This document shows positions 44,082-55,000 of a stretch of 64,000 nucleotides of DNA, piece by piece. Under the pieces are notes generated by a model that worked only from the letters and a program-made list of their open reading frames with translations, did not search any database and was not told where the DNA came from. A program made the position numbers and the translations under genes. The stretch's first letter is position 1, and each line of letters starts with the position of its first letter. The DNA comes from Azonexus hydrophilus DSM 23864 (GTDB lineage: Bacteria; Pseudomonadota; Gammaproteobacteria; Burkholderiales; Rhodocyclaceae): assembly GCF_000429605.1 (NCBI RefSeq), contig NZ_AUCE01000012.1:186001-250000 (forward strand), read 5' to 3'.

Positions 44082-45878
44082 TCAGCTACCCTTGCCCCAC
44101 GAGTCCTTGAGCGTCACGGCGCGGTTGAAGACCGGCGCGCCCGGTTGCGAGTCGATGCGGTCGGCGACGAAGTAGCCGTGGCGTTCGAACTGGAAGCGCT
44201 GTTCGGGCTGGACGTTCTTGAGCGAGGGTTCGAGCATGGCGGTGATGATCTTGCGCGAATCCGGATTGAGATCGTCGAGGAAGTTGCGTTCGAGGTCGGG
44301 GGCGTCGCCTTCGCGTCGGCTGCCCGGTGCGGGCACCGAGAACAGGCGGTCGTAGAGGCGGATTTCGGCCGGGCAGGCATGTGCCGCCGAAATCCAGTGC
44401 AGGTTGCCCTTGACCTTGATGCTGTCGGCACCGGGGGTGCCCGACTTGGTTTCCGGCAGGTAGGTGCAATGCACGGCGATCACCTTGCCGTTCTCGTCCT
44501 TGTCGCAGCCGGTGCATTCGACGATGTAGCCGTACTTGAGACGCGCCTTGTTGCCCGGGAAAAGGCGGCGGAAGCCCTTTTCCGGGACTTCCTGGAAGTC
44601 CTCGCCCTCGATCCACAATTCGCGGCCGAAAGGCATGGTGCGCTGGCCGAGTTCCGGCTTGAGCGGATGGTTGGGCGCGTGGCAGTCCTCGAACTGGCCC
44701 TCGGGATAGTTGTCGATGATCAGCTTGAGCGGATCGAGTACGGCAACGCGGCGTTCGTCGGCCTCGTTCATGACTTCGCGCATGGCGTCCTCGAAGACGA
44801 CGTAGTCGATCAGCGAGTCGTGCTTGGAGACGCCGATGCGTTCGGCGAAGAGGCGGAAGCCCTCGGGCGAATAGCCGCGGCGGCGGGCGCCGACCAGCGT
44901 TGGCATACGCGGGTCGTCCCAGCCGTCGACGTGTTTTTCCTCGACCAGCTGGATCAGTTTGCGCTTGGACAGGACGACATAGGTCAGATTCAGGCGCGAA
45001 AATTCGATCTGTTGCGGCAGCGGCCGTTGCAGCAGGCCGCCTTCGGCCAGCCGTTCGAGCAGCCAGTCGTAGAACGGGCGCTGGTCCTCGAACTCGAGCG
45101 TGCAGATCGAGTGGGTGATGCACTCGAGCGCATCCTCGATCGGGTGGGCGAAGGTGTACATCGGATACACGCACCACTTGTCACCGGTGTTGTGGTGGGT
45201 GGCGTGGCGGATGCGGTAGATGGCCGGGTCGCGCAGGTTGATGTTGGCCGAGGCCATGTCGATCCTGGCGCGCAGGATGTGGGTGCCGTCGGCAAACTCG
45301 CCGGCCTGCATGCGCTTGAACAGGTCCATGCTCTCGGCGACTGAACGGTTGCGGAACGGTGAATCCTTGCCGGCCTGGGTCAGCGTGCCGCGGTTGGCGC
45401 GCATTTCCTCGGCCGACTGGCTGTCGACATAGGCGTGGCCGGCGGAGATCAGGTATTCGGCGAACTGGACCATCCAGTCGAAGTAGTTCGACGCGTAGTA
45501 GAGGTTGTCCTCGGCGTCGTCGGCCCACGAGCAGCCCAGCCATTTGACGGCGTCGAGGATGGAATCGACGTATTCCTGCTCTTCCTTCTCCGGGTTGGTG
45601 TCGTCGAAGCGCATGTGGCAGCGGCCGCCGAATTCGCGGGCGAGGCCGAAGTTGAGCAGGATCGACTTGGCGTGGCCGAAATGCAGGTAGCCGTTCGGTT
45701 CGGGCGGGAAACGGGTGCGGATCTTCGCCGCGTCGAGCGGTGCCGCTGCATGGTCAGCGGCGAGACCGGGGCCGCCGGCCCAACGGCGCTGGGCGTGCTT
45801 GCCGGCAGCGAGGTCGGCCTCGACGATGTTCTTGATGAAATTGGCGGCGGCGACTGGCGCAGAGGTTTCTTTTGACAT
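44082..45878 (-). CDS. glnS: Glutaminyl-tRNA synthetase
   Basis: 598 residues from ATG at 45878; a GTG at 45911 would add 11 residues. Class I synthetase motifs are PPEPNGYLHFGHAKS (HIGH-type) and VLSKRKL (KMSKS-type). The GlnRS acceptor-stem domain (YPMYTFAHPIEDALECITHS) and C-terminal anticodon-binding beta-barrels (after about residue 360) are complete. It is about 45 residues longer than E. coli GlnS, partly through an N-terminal segment of about 45 residues. It charges tRNA-Gln directly. Confidence 0.96.
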   Translation of the reverse strand: MSKETSAPVAAANFIKNIVEADLAAGKHAQRRWAGGPGLAADHAAAPLDAAKIRTRFPPEPNGYLHFGHAKSILLNFGLAREFGGRCHMRFDDTNPEKEEQEYVDSILDAVKWLGCSWADDAEDNLYYASNYFDWMVQFAEYLISAGHAYVDSQSAEEMRANRGTLTQAGKDSPFRNRSVAESMDLFKRMQAGEFADGTHILRARIDMASANINLRDPAIYRIRHATHHNTGDKWCVYPMYTFAHPIEDALECITHSICTLEFEDQRPFYDWLLERLAEGGLLQRPLPQQIEFSRLNLTYVVLSKRKLIQLVEEKHVDGWDDPRMPTLVGARRRGYSPEGFRLFAERIGVSKHDSLIDYVVFEDAMREVMNEADERRVAVLDPLKLIIDNYPEGQFEDCHAPNHPLKPELGQRTMPFGRELWIEGEDFQEVPEKGFRRLFPGNKARLKYGYIVECTGCDKDENGKVIAVHCTYLPETKSGTPGADSIKVKGNLHWISAAHACPAEIRLYDRLFSVPAPGSRREGDAPDLERNFLDDLNPDSRKIITAMLEPSLKNVQPEQRFQFERHGYFVADRIDSQPGAPVFNRAVTLKDSWGKGS

Positions 45879-45944
45879 GAGGTGCTGTTCGGGGGCGATG
45901 TGTTGAGCCACAAAGCCCCGATTTTACCAGCCGCCGGCCCCGGA

Positions 45945-47516
45945 TCAGGCGTGTACGATGCCGAAAATCATGAAGTAGATCATCGCTGCCATCAGTGCCG
46001 ATGCCGGCACGGTGATGATCCAGGCGGCGGCGATCTTGAATGCTGCAGAGCGCTTGACCAGTTCGTGGCGATAGACCTTGCGCATCTGCTTGCGCTCGTA
46101 CTTCGACAGGTCAGCCTGGGCCGTGCGGGCCTTCAGCTGGTCGAGCATTTCCTGCTTGTCCTTGATGCTGGCCTTGGCGAAACGGTTGAGGAAGGTTTCG
46201 ACGACTTCCTTGTCGGTGCCGAGGTGATGTTCCTTGATCTCGTCGATCATCTGCGAGTAATTGCTCTTGATGAATTCGCGCAGGAAACCGACCCCGAAGA
46301 CGCCGCCCAGCGCGATATGCGTCGAGCTGACCGGCAGGCCGAGCTGCGACGCGATGATGACCGTCAGGGCGGCGGCCATGGCGATGCAGAAAGCGCGCAT
46401 CTGGTCGAGTTCGGTGATCTCGCTGCCGACGGTACGGATCAGCTTGGGGCCGTACAGTGCCAGACCGACGGCCAGGCCGATGGCACCGACCAGCATGATC
46501 CACAGCGGAATGCCGGCCTTGCCATGAACCTCTCCGTGGGCGACGGTGTCGGCAATCGCAGCCAGCGGGCCGATGGCGTTGGCAACGTCGTTGGCGCCGT
46601 GGGCGAAGCTGAGCAAGGCGGCAGCGAAAATCAGGGGCATGGTGAACAACGAGTTGATACTGGCCTTGCAATTGCTCAGGCTGGCGGCCCGACCCTTGAC
46701 CGAGATGCCCATCAGGAACCAGGTCAGCAGCCCGATGCCGGCGCCGATGGCGCAGGCGGTCCAGAAGTCGACTTTCCAGATCTTGTTCAGGCCCTTGAGG
46801 ATCAGGTAGGTGCTGAAGGCAAATGCCATCAGGCCGATGAGGACAGGCACGGTTTTCTTTGCCGCTTCGACCATGTCCGGTTTGTAGGTGATCGAACGCT
46901 TGATCCAGAACAGGAAGGCTGCCGCGACGGCACCGCCGAGCACCGGCGAAATGACCCAGCTGGCAGCAATGCTGCCCATCGTGCCCCAGTTGGCGGCTTC
47001 CATGCCGCCAGCGGCAACACCGGCGCCGAGGACGGCGCCGACAATGGAATGGGTGGTCGACACCGGGGCGCCGACGGCCGTGGCGAAGTTCAGCCACAGT
47101 GCACCGGCCAGCAGGGCGGCGGTCATCATCCAGATGAAGCGGTTGCTGTCGGAGATTGCGGCCGGATTGATGATTCCACCACGGATGGTCGATACCACGT
47201 CACCACCGGCGATCAGTGCGCCCATGACTTCGAAGATGGCGGCAATGATGATGGCGCCGGTCATCGTGATGGCACGCGAGCCGACCGCCGGACCGACGTT
47301 GTTGGCGACGTCGTTGGCGCCGATGTTCATTGCCATGTAGCCGCCGATCATCGCGGCCACCACCAGCATGATGCCCTGGGTGCCGGTGACGCCGACGCCG
47401 AGGGCGGTGTAGATCATGATGCAGACGACGAAGAGCAGGCCGATGCCAAGACGGGAAAACTCACGCCGGCCACGCTTGGTGGCTTTCTCGATATCGTTGA
47501 AGTCCTTCAGTTCCAT
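45945..47516 (-). CDS. Pit-family inorganic phosphate transporter
   Basis: 523 residues from ATG at 47516 with GGGAGAA upstream. The duplicated PD001131-type signature of the PiT family is present twice: GANDVANNVGPAVGSRAIT in the first half and GANDVANAIGPLAA in the second. About 11-12 hydrophobic segments are interrupted by a charged cytoplasmic loop near residues 420-480 (ERKQMRKVYRHELVKRSAAF). It is a low-affinity phosphate (or metal-phosphate) symporter in the inner membrane. Divergent from crcB. Confidence 0.92.
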   Translation of the reverse strand: MELKDFNDIEKATKRGRREFSRLGIGLLFVVCIMIYTALGVGVTGTQGIMLVVAAMIGGYMAMNIGANDVANNVGPAVGSRAITMTGAIIIAAIFEVMGALIAGGDVVSTIRGGIINPAAISDSNRFIWMMTAALLAGALWLNFATAVGAPVSTTHSIVGAVLGAGVAAGGMEAANWGTMGSIAASWVISPVLGGAVAAAFLFWIKRSITYKPDMVEAAKKTVPVLIGLMAFAFSTYLILKGLNKIWKVDFWTACAIGAGIGLLTWFLMGISVKGRAASLSNCKASINSLFTMPLIFAAALLSFAHGANDVANAIGPLAAIADTVAHGEVHGKAGIPLWIMLVGAIGLAVGLALYGPKLIRTVGSEITELDQMRAFCIAMAAALTVIIASQLGLPVSSTHIALGGVFGVGFLREFIKSNYSQMIDEIKEHHLGTDKEVVETFLNRFAKASIKDKQEMLDQLKARTAQADLSKYERKQMRKVYRHELVKRSAAFKIAAAWIITVPASALMAAMIYFMIFGIVHA

Positions 47517-47674
47517 GCATTTCTCCCTGGCCCTTGCTGCGGGCGCGACCAAGCGTTCAATGGCATCGTTTTCTGGGCGCGACGATGCTCGGTGTTGCAA
47601 AAAGGCGCTATTGTGACAGCTTTGTTTCGTTTTTGTTATTACGGCGCCGGCTGTCGCCCGGCCTTCCGTCGCGC

Positions 47675-47680
47675 TAGAAT
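47675..47680 (+). promoter_or_regulatory. -10 element placing the crcB transcript start at its ATG
   Basis: TAGAAT at 47675-47680 is only 6 bases from the crcB ATG (47687), so an RNA started there would be leaderless or nearly so. A -35 is not convincing. No fluoride riboswitch fold was recognised upstream. Confidence 0.4.
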
Positions 47681-47686
47681 GCATCC

Positions 47687-48076
47687 ATGAATGCAATCGG
47701 ATTTGCCGCCGTGGGTGCGGGTGCCGCGCTGGGTGCCTGGGTGCGCTGGGGTCTTGGCCTGGCGCTCAATCCGCTATTCCTGTCCCTGCCACTGGGAACG
47801 CTGGCGGCCAACGTGGCCGGCGGTTACCTGGTTGGTATCGCCGTCGGTGTCTTTCATCTCAATTCCGGTTTGCCGCTGGCCCTGAAGCTGTTCATCATCA
47901 CCGGCTTCCTCGGGGGCATGACGACCTTCTCGACCTTTTCTGCCGAAGTGGTCGAGCGGCTGCTGTCGAATCAGCCGATGCTGGCCCTGGGCCTGGCCTC
48001 GATCCACCTGGCCGGCTCGCTGACTGCGACCTGGCTGGGGCTGATGACGGTTGGGGCGACGCGGATCTGGTCGTAA
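47687..48076 (+). CDS. crcB: CrcB/Fluc fluoride channel
   Basis: 129 residues with four membrane segments. The family signatures GAWVRWGLG near the N-terminus, GTLAANVAGGYLVGI and the central GFLGGMTTFSTFSAEVVERL (Phe/Thr-lined pore and Na+ site) are intact. Fluc channels work as antiparallel dimers that export fluoride. Ends 10 bases before the convergent SagB-type gene. Confidence 0.95.
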   Translation: MNAIGFAAVGAGAALGAWVRWGLGLALNPLFLSLPLGTLAANVAGGYLVGIAVGVFHLNSGLPLALKLFIITGFLGGMTTFSTFSAEVVERLLSNQPMLALGLASIHLAGSLTATWLGLMTVGATRIWS

Positions 48077-48086
48077 GCCGCGTTCC

Positions 48087-49721
48087 TCAGCGAAGTTTCG
48101 GTTCCTGCCGGCGTTGTGGGTAGGGCGGCGCGGTTTCGATGCGTGAGTCAGTGATCGGCGTGCCGACAGTGAAGTGATAAACGCTTTGCCAGCGCGTGCC
48201 GGCGAGGCCGCAGGCTTCGTGAACCGGGTCGTCGAAGAAGCAGCCAATGCCGGTGCCGCGTACACCGGCTGCTTCGGCTTCGAGGTAAAGGCTCTGACCG
48301 ACCAGACCGGCTTCGCGTAGCAATTCACGGTAGCCGTAACCGTCACGGGTCGCCTCGTCGAATTCACCCAGCATGCCGAGCGAGAACGCGCTGTTCGAGG
48401 CGATGTCCTGGTGGCAGGAGAGGCTGCGGGCGAGGCGCTGCAAGGCTTGCAGGCCATATTCGGCGAGCTGGATCAGGCCGAGCTGCGGCGGGGCGTGCTC
48501 GACCCGGCGCAGTTCGGGAAAATGGGGGCGCATGGCTGCAGGCAGCTCGCTGGCGGCAGCGGGGGTGCGCGGCAGCAGGTAGAGACCGGGCGACAAATCG
48601 TCGACGCGCAGCACAAACAGCAGCAGGTGGATGCGTGGACAGGCTTCCTGCGCGGTGAACGGTGCTTGCGGGCGCGGTAGCAGGGCGTCGAGCATCCGGT
48701 AGAAACTGGCGCTGGGCAGACTGCTGTTCGGGTTGAAGCGCTGGCCGCTGCGTCTTTGCCGGATCAGTTGCGCCGTGCTCGCAGATGTCGGGTGTGGGGC
48801 GAGTGGCGGTAGCGGCGAAAAGTGCGGTTTTTCTGCGCTCGACCGCAAGAAACGGCTGAAAGCGGCCGCCTGGTCGATGACTGGCCAGCGGTAGCCAGGT
48901 GATGGGTCAATCCGGCTTGGACTCCCTTGCCAGATGACGCCGGTCAGATGGCGACGCAAGTGCGCGACCGGTGGTACGGTGTTCAGGCCGGGCCCGTGGA
49001 GGGTCAGCAGGATTTCCGCCTCCTCGGTCTCGGTGAAGCTGTAGCGCGAAGGGGGGAAATCGTCGGGGCGATCCAGGCCGAGCAAGTGCCCGAGGTCGTC
49101 GCCGGTGATTGCCCGTGGACGCGCCTCCCAGCCGAGCAGCGCCGCGGCGTAGGCGAGGGCGCCGACGGCATGACCGACATCGAGTTGGCAATAGCGGAAA
49201 GCGCGCTCACCGTATTTCCACGCCTCGCGCCACATGGCGCTGCTCAGTGCGACCGCCAGCCAGGGGCCTTCGCCGCTCGGCGCGGTCAAGGCCCGGCCTT
49301 CCAGCGCATGCTGCTCGGGGTCGTAGTGATGCACGCCGTCTGCCACGCCGGGCAGTCCGCCGGTCAGTACCCAGGCTTCGACCGGATGCAGGTTGCCCGA
49401 CGAGGGATTGCAGCGCAGTGCCCAGCGGTTCGGCCCCCAGCTTTTCCAGGCGGAAATGGCCAGAGACAGTTCGAGAAGTGCCCCCAGGCTGACGAGGTCG
49501 GCAGCAACCGGGTTTTTCGGTTTTTCCGGCAACTGGCCGTAAGGGCGATCAAAACGTTCGGCTGTCAGCGGCAGTTCAAGCCGTGGCGCCCCGGGGTAAT
49601 GGCGGAAGGGCGCCGGCTGGGCATCCCAGTCCAGCTGGCCAGGACCTTCAGCGTAAGCATCGTAACGATGTTTGGTCCGCGCGTGATAGGCACGCAAGGG
49701 GTTTTGTGGGGTATCCGACAC
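48087..49721 (-). CDS. SagB-type dehydrogenase with two nitroreductase domains
   Basis: 544 residues. An N-terminal SagB-like nitroreductase domain (about 60-260; RCNPSSGNLHPVEAWVLTGG, GERAFRYCQLDVGHAVGALAYAAALLG) is followed by a second nitroreductase domain (about 315-520; IRQRRSGQRFNPNSSLPSASFYRMLDALLP, GLVGQSLYLEAEAAGVRGTGIGCFFDDPVHE). SagB enzymes oxidise azolines in peptide natural products, but many stand-alone relatives occur outside such clusters; no precursor or YcaO gene is adjacent. FMN dependence is expected. Function is open. Confidence 0.85.
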   Translation of the reverse strand: MSDTPQNPLRAYHARTKHRYDAYAEGPGQLDWDAQPAPFRHYPGAPRLELPLTAERFDRPYGQLPEKPKNPVAADLVSLGALLELSLAISAWKSWGPNRWALRCNPSSGNLHPVEAWVLTGGLPGVADGVHHYDPEQHALEGRALTAPSGEGPWLAVALSSAMWREAWKYGERAFRYCQLDVGHAVGALAYAAALLGWEARPRAITGDDLGHLLGLDRPDDFPPSRYSFTETEEAEILLTLHGPGLNTVPPVAHLRRHLTGVIWQGSPSRIDPSPGYRWPVIDQAAAFSRFLRSSAEKPHFSPLPPLAPHPTSASTAQLIRQRRSGQRFNPNSSLPSASFYRMLDALLPRPQAPFTAQEACPRIHLLLFVLRVDDLSPGLYLLPRTPAAASELPAAMRPHFPELRRVEHAPPQLGLIQLAEYGLQALQRLARSLSCHQDIASNSAFSLGMLGEFDEATRDGYGYRELLREAGLVGQSLYLEAEAAGVRGTGIGCFFDDPVHEACGLAGTRWQSVYHFTVGTPITDSRIETAPPYPQRRQEPKLR

Positions 49722-49790
49722 GACGCAGCTTCTTTCCTTGTTAGATTGCCCTTGGCGAAGGCGCGGGCCCGTTTGCCATCGCGTGCCGGC

Positions 49791-50051
49791 CTAGCGGGTG
49801 ACCTTTTCCATCTGGTGCGGGTAGAGGCCGACCTGGGTTGTCACGCTGCCATCGCTGCAACTCCACCAGACGACGACCCAAGCGGCGCCATCGGCGTCGA
49901 TCCGCTCGACCTCGCAGCTTGATCCGATCATGTTCATGAACAGATCAAGCTCGTCCTCATCGAGATCCGGGTCGGGGGTGATGGAGAGAATGCGGACACA
50001 GTCGCCGTTGGCGACGGTGAGGCCCTTGCAATCGAGGGTGGTGGCGGGCAT
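49791..50051 (-). CDS. Small acidic protein of unknown function
   Basis: 86 residues from ATG at 50051; a longer frame upstream is Cys/Pro-rich and unlikely to be coding. The sequence has DCKGLTVANGDCVRI followed by a strongly acidic DPDLDEDELDLFMNMIG and DGAAWVVVWWSCSDG. It looks like a small beta domain similar in outline to KOW/SH3-like folds (ANGDCVRI), but I do not recognise a named family. It is alone between the SagB-type gene and the chemoreceptor. Confidence 0.6.
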   Translation of the reverse strand: MPATTLDCKGLTVANGDCVRILSITPDPDLDEDELDLFMNMIGSSCEVERIDADGAAWVVVWWSCSDGSVTTQVGLYPHQMEKVTR

Positions 50052-50254
50052 GGCTGGCTCCAGTGGGGTGGGCGGTGTGTCGCAAATTCGACGCCGGCAG
50101 GGACATTTACCGGTGCGTGCAATCGGCGTGCCAGCCGGGGAAGCCGTTCCGCCAGCGTCAGCGTCGGTACCGCCTGCAGGATCACCCGGACATTGTTTTC
50201 CGCCTTGTTGTGGAAGCACTTGGTAACGAAGGGAAAACCATAACCTTGCGGGCC

Positions 50255-51883
50255 TCAGACTTTGAAGCGTGCCGTTTCAGCGCTCAGGTTGCGGGCAGTA
50301 TCAAGTAACGATTGGGCAGCTTGTGCTGTTGTGCGCATGCTCTCTCCCGTGTCTTCGACTTGGTTGGCGATGCGTTCGACCTGCTGAGCCAGCGAAGTGC
50401 TCGCTTCGCTTTGTTCTCGGGTGGAGGCTGCAACATCGCGGACCAGGCTTTGGGCGGCACGTGAGCCTTCGGCAATACGATGCAGTAGTTCAGTCGTCTC
50501 GCCAGCGGTCGTGCGTGCCTGTTCCGCTTCTGGCAAGGCGGTATCCATCACCCGGGCTGCATTCAGCGTTTCTCTCTGGATCCGGTCTACGACACCGGAA
50601 ATTTCCAGCGTTGCTTTTTCGGTGCGCTCGGCAAGTACCCGTACTTCGTCGGCAACGACGGCAAAGCCGCGTCCCTGTTCGCCTGCTCGGGCAGCTTCAA
50701 TGGCAGCGTTCAGGGCGAGCAGATTGGTTTGTCCAGCAATATCCTTGATCACCGAGGCGATACGCGCGACCTCCTGTGCATTGGCTGAGAGTGTGCGTAC
50801 CTTTTCGGCGGCTTCGCCGACGGTCCCGGCCATGGTCGCGATATTGGCGGCGACTGTTTCGACGCTGCGTTCGCCCTGATCGGCGAGCTCGGCAGCGCTG
50901 CTGGCGTGTTCTTCTGTTTCGCCAGCGTTGCTGGAAACGTGAGTGATCGAAACGGTGAGTTCTTCCATGGCAGCTGCCATTGTCTGCGTTGCGTCGGTCT
51001 GGGCCGAAGCGGCGTCGGCAACGCGGGCGGATGTGTCGGAAATTTCCTGGGCAGCTGCTGCGACCTGGGAGGCATTCTGGGAAATATTGGCCATCATCCG
51101 GCGTAAAGCCTCGACCAATTGGTTGAGTTCGCCAAGCAGGCTGCCTGGGATTGTTCGGTCAATCGTGACGGTCAGGTCGCCGGCGGCAACTTTGCTCATC
51201 GTTGCCACTGCCAGCGCCGGCTCGCCGCCGATCTGAGCAAGCAGCGAGCGAGCAACCCACCAGGTGATGCCGCCGACGAGCAACAGAATCAGGCCAATGA
51301 CGATGCCGGCGTTGCGCAACTGTTGGTAAAACAATGCATCAAGGTCGTCAATGTACAAGCCGGTACCCACGACCCAGTCCCATGGGGCGAAATGCTCCAC
51401 TCGCTGCAATTTTGGAACCAGTGCTTCGCTTCCGGGCTTGGCAGTTTGTGTTTCCGTGAACCCGGTCTTGTCGAGTGCGGTTTTGACCAGATCCCGGACC
51501 GTGTAGTTGCCCTGCTTGTCCTGGCGATCCCAGTGGCTTTTGCCAACGTACTCGGGACGGATCGGGTGCATCACGCCCATCCCCTTGCTGTCGTAGACGT
51601 AGAAATATTCTGGCCCGAGGTAGCGCATGCCACGCAGCGCATCGGTAGCGTGCTTTTGCGCCTGTTCGCGGCTGAGCTCCCCCTTGGTCTCCTGTTCGTG
51701 GAATGCCTTGATCGTGCTTGTCGCGATGTCGACGGCAGCGTTCAGCGTGGCTTTGCGGTCCTCGAGCAATTGTGCGCGTAGGTGCAGGATTTGGAAGGTG
51801 CCGAGCAGGATCAGGCCAAGCAGGGCGACCAAGACGGACAGGGTCAAGCGCCCCTTCATGCTGGAAAAGCTGAATATACTCAC
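50255..51883 (-). CDS. Methyl-accepting chemotaxis protein with single Cache (sCache_2) sensor
   Basis: 542 residues from a GTG at 51883 with GGAGA nearby. One transmembrane helix at about 13-32, then a periplasmic sCache_2 domain (about 40-185; [22 protein letters not shown] and [13 protein letters not shown]), a second helix near 190-210, a HAMP segment and the cytoplasmic coiled coil. The signalling tip is recognisable from [29 protein letters not shown]. No pentapeptide CheR tether is visible at the C-terminus. It would sense small organic acids, as typical for sCache_2 receptors; the ligand is inference. Confidence 0.93.
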   Translation of the reverse strand: MSIFSFSSMKGRLTLSVLVALLGLILLGTFQILHLRAQLLEDRKATLNAAVDIATSTIKAFHEQETKGELSREQAQKHATDALRGMRYLGPEYFYVYDSKGMGVMHPIRPEYVGKSHWDRQDKQGNYTVRDLVKTALDKTGFTETQTAKPGSEALVPKLQRVEHFAPWDWVVGTGLYIDDLDALFYQQLRNAGIVIGLILLLVGGITWWVARSLLAQIGGEPALAVATMSKVAAGDLTVTIDRTIPGSLLGELNQLVEALRRMMANISQNASQVAAAAQEISDTSARVADAASAQTDATQTMAAAMEELTVSITHVSSNAGETEEHASSAAELADQGERSVETVAANIATMAGTVGEAAEKVRTLSANAQEVARIASVIKDIAGQTNLLALNAAIEAARAGEQGRGFAVVADEVRVLAERTEKATLEISGVVDRIQRETLNAARVMDTALPEAEQARTTAGETTELLHRIAEGSRAAQSLVRDVAASTREQSEASTSLAQQVERIANQVEDTGESMRTTAQAAQSLLDTARNLSAETARFKV

Positions 51884-52042
51884 GGTTATGTCTCCAAATG
51901 GTTGCCAATTTCGGTAGTTTTGCATTTTTTGAAGGCAAGAATATGACATAGTGGCAGCGTTGTCGAGACGCGTGTTACTTAAATGCCAATGTGTCTGGCT
52001 ACAGGCTTGACTCGTTTCGGCAAGTCACCACCGCCAGACGAA

Positions 52043-52048
52043 TATAAT
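52043..52048 (+). promoter_or_regulatory. -10 element of hrpA
   Basis: A perfect TATAAT lies 8 bases before the hrpA ATG. The nearest TTGACT (52007-52012) is 30 bases away, too far for a normal spacer. Transcription from this element would give an almost leaderless mRNA. Confidence 0.4.
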
Positions 52049-52056
52049 CCGTCCCC

Positions 52057-55000
52057 ATGTCTGCTCACACCCGCAAGCCCGCCTCGCGCGACGACGTCTC
52101 CCTGACCACCCTGAGCGCCGATGCACGCCGCCTGCGGGCCTTGCAGCGCGAACTGCCACGCTCGGCCGGCGACAAGCGGCAAAAACTGCAGGCCGACCTG
52201 GAAAAACTGCTCGCCGCCTCGCAGGCCGCCGTCGCCGAACGGCGCGGCAAGCTGCCGAAGCCCGAATTCCAGCCTGATCTGCCAGTCAACGAACGGCGCG
52301 ACGAGATTGCTCGCTTGATCGCCAAGCATCAGGTAGTCATCGTCTGTGGCGAAACCGGCTCGGGCAAGACGACGCAGTTGCCGAAGATCTGCCTCGACCT
52401 TGGCATCGGCGCCCGCGGCCTGATCGGTCACACGCAGCCGCGCCGGCTGGCTGCCCGTTCGGTGGCGACGCGCCTGGCGCAGGAACTGAAGACCCAGGTT
52501 GGCGCTGGCGTCGGCGTGAAAATCCGCTTCCACGATAAATCGACGCCGGAGAGCTGGGTCAAGCTGATGACCGACGGCATCCTGCTCGCCGAATCACAAA
52601 GCGACCCGTACCTGAACGCCTACGAGGCGATCATCATCGACGAGGCGCACGAGCGCAGCCTGAACATCGACTTCCTGCTCGGCTACCTGAAGCAGTTGCT
52701 GCCGCGCCGGCCGGACCTGAAGCTGATCATCACCTCGGCGACCATTGATGCCGAGCGCTTCTCGCAGCATTTCAACGGCGCGCCGGTGATCGAGGTATCC
52801 GGCCGCCTGTACCCGGTCGAGGTGCGTCATCGTCCGGTCGAGGACATCGACAAGAAGGACGACGAGCGCGATCTCTACGATGCCATTGTCGATGCCGCCG
52901 ACGAACTGGCCCGCCTGGGTTCCGGCGACATCCTCGTCTTCCTGCCTGGTGAGCGCGAAATCCGCGAGGCGGCAGAGGCCTTGCGCAAGCATGCCCTGGC
53001 TCGTCCGGGCTTGAGCACCGCGCACGCGCCGGAAATCCTGCCGCTGTTCTCGCGACTTTCCGCTTCCGAGCAGGACCGCATCTTCAAGCCCTCGGGTGGC
53101 CAGCGGCGCATCGTGCTGGCCACCAACGTCGCCGAAACCTCGCTGACCGTGCCGGGCATCCGCTACGTCATCGACACCGGCCTGGCGCGGGTCAAGCGCT
53201 ATTCCTACCGCAACAAGGTCGAGCAGTTGCAGGTCGAGAAGATTTCGCAGGCGGCGGCCCGCCAGCGCGCCGGCCGCTGCGGCCGCGTCGCCGCCGGCGT
53301 GTGCATCCGTTTGTATGACGAGGCCGATTTCAACGCCCGGCCGCCGTTCACCGACCCGGAAATCCTGCGTTCCTCGTTGGCCGGCGTCATCCTGCGCATG
53401 AAGTCGCTGCGCCTGACCGATGTCGAGAGCTTCCCCTTCATCGAGCCGCCGCCGGCCAAGGCGATCAGCGATGGTTACGCGCTGTTGCAGGAACTCGGCG
53501 CGCTCGACGACGATAACAAGCTGACCAAGGTCGGCGAAGCGTTGGCGAAACTGCCGCTCGATCCGCGCATCGGCCGCATGCTGGTCGCCGCGCGCGATCT
53601 CGGTTGTCTGAGCGAAGTGCTGGTCATCGCCGCCGGGCTGTCCACGCAGGATCCGCGCGAGCGGCCGCAGGAGCGGCAGCAGGCGGCGGACGAAAAGCAC
53701 AAGCTGTTCGCCGACGAGAAGTCGGAGTTCCTGAGTTGGGTCAAACTCTGGCAGTGGTTCCAGAACGCCGTCGAGCACAAGAAATCGAACAAGTCGCTGG
53801 TCGATACCTGCCACGCGCATTTCCTCTCCTACCTGCGCCTGCGCGAATGGCGCGAGGTGCACGGCCAGTTGCACGCGATGGTCGCCGAACTCGGCTGGAA
53901 GGAAAACGACATCCCCGGCACTTACGACGCCATCCACATGGCGCTGCTCTCCGGCCTGCTCGGCAACATCGGCTGCAAGTCGGACGAATCCGGTTACTAC
54001 CTTGGCGCGCGCGGCATCCGTTTCCTGATTCATCCCTCGTCGCCGCTGCAGAAGAAGGCCGGCAAGTGGATCATGGCCGCTGAGATCACCGAGACGACCC
54101 GCTTGTTCGGGCGTTGCGTGGCGCGCATCGAGGATGCCTGGATCGAGAAAGTGGGCGCTCACTTGATCAAGCGCCAGTACTTCGACCCGCACTGGGAAAA
54201 GAAGGCCATGCAGGTGGCCGGCTGGGAACGGACGACGCTCTACGGGATCGTCATCAACCCGAAGCGGCGCATCCATTACGGCCCGCTGGCGCCGGCCGAG
54301 GCGCGCGACATCTTCATTCGCCAGGGGCTGGTTGCCGAGGAGATTGACGAGTCCTTCGCGAAAAGATGGCCCTTCTTCCAGCACAACCAGAAGCAGATTC
54401 GCGAGATCGAGAAGATCGAGCACAAGCAGCGCCGCCAGGACGTGCTGGTCGACGACGAACTGATCTTCGCCTTCTACGATCATCTCATTCCGGAAGACAT
54501 CCACAACGGCGCCACCTTCGACCACTGGCGCAAGACCGCCGAGCAGGAAAACGCCAAGCTGCTCTTCCTGGCCAAGGACGACCTGATGCGCCACTCGGCG
54601 GCCGGCGTCACCACCGAGGCCTTCCCCCACAAGCTCAAGGCCGGCGGTATGGAGTACGCGCTCACTTATCACTTCGAGCCGGGCTCGCCGAGGGACGGCG
54701 TGACGCTGACGCTGCCGCTGGCGCAACTCAACCAGATTCCGGCGGCGCGCATGGAATGGCTGGTGCCGGGGCTGATCAAGGAAAAGCTGGTGCAGTTGAT
54801 CAAGACGCTGCCGCAGAAAATCCGCGCCAAGCTGGTGCCGGTGCCGGAATTCGTCGAGGAATTCCTCGCCGCTGTCGAAGGCAACGACCGCAAGCTCAAC
54901 CAGGGCATCATCAACCCGCTGATCGAATTCATTCTCGAAGCGCGCGGGCTCAACGCGCGCGGCTGGGCGGTGACGCCCGACGCCTTCCGCCCCGACGCGC

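Noticed and set aside
47600-47686. Fluoride riboswitch upstream of crcB
   Set aside because: No recognisable fluoride aptamer core was found and the -10 element leaves no room for a leader.
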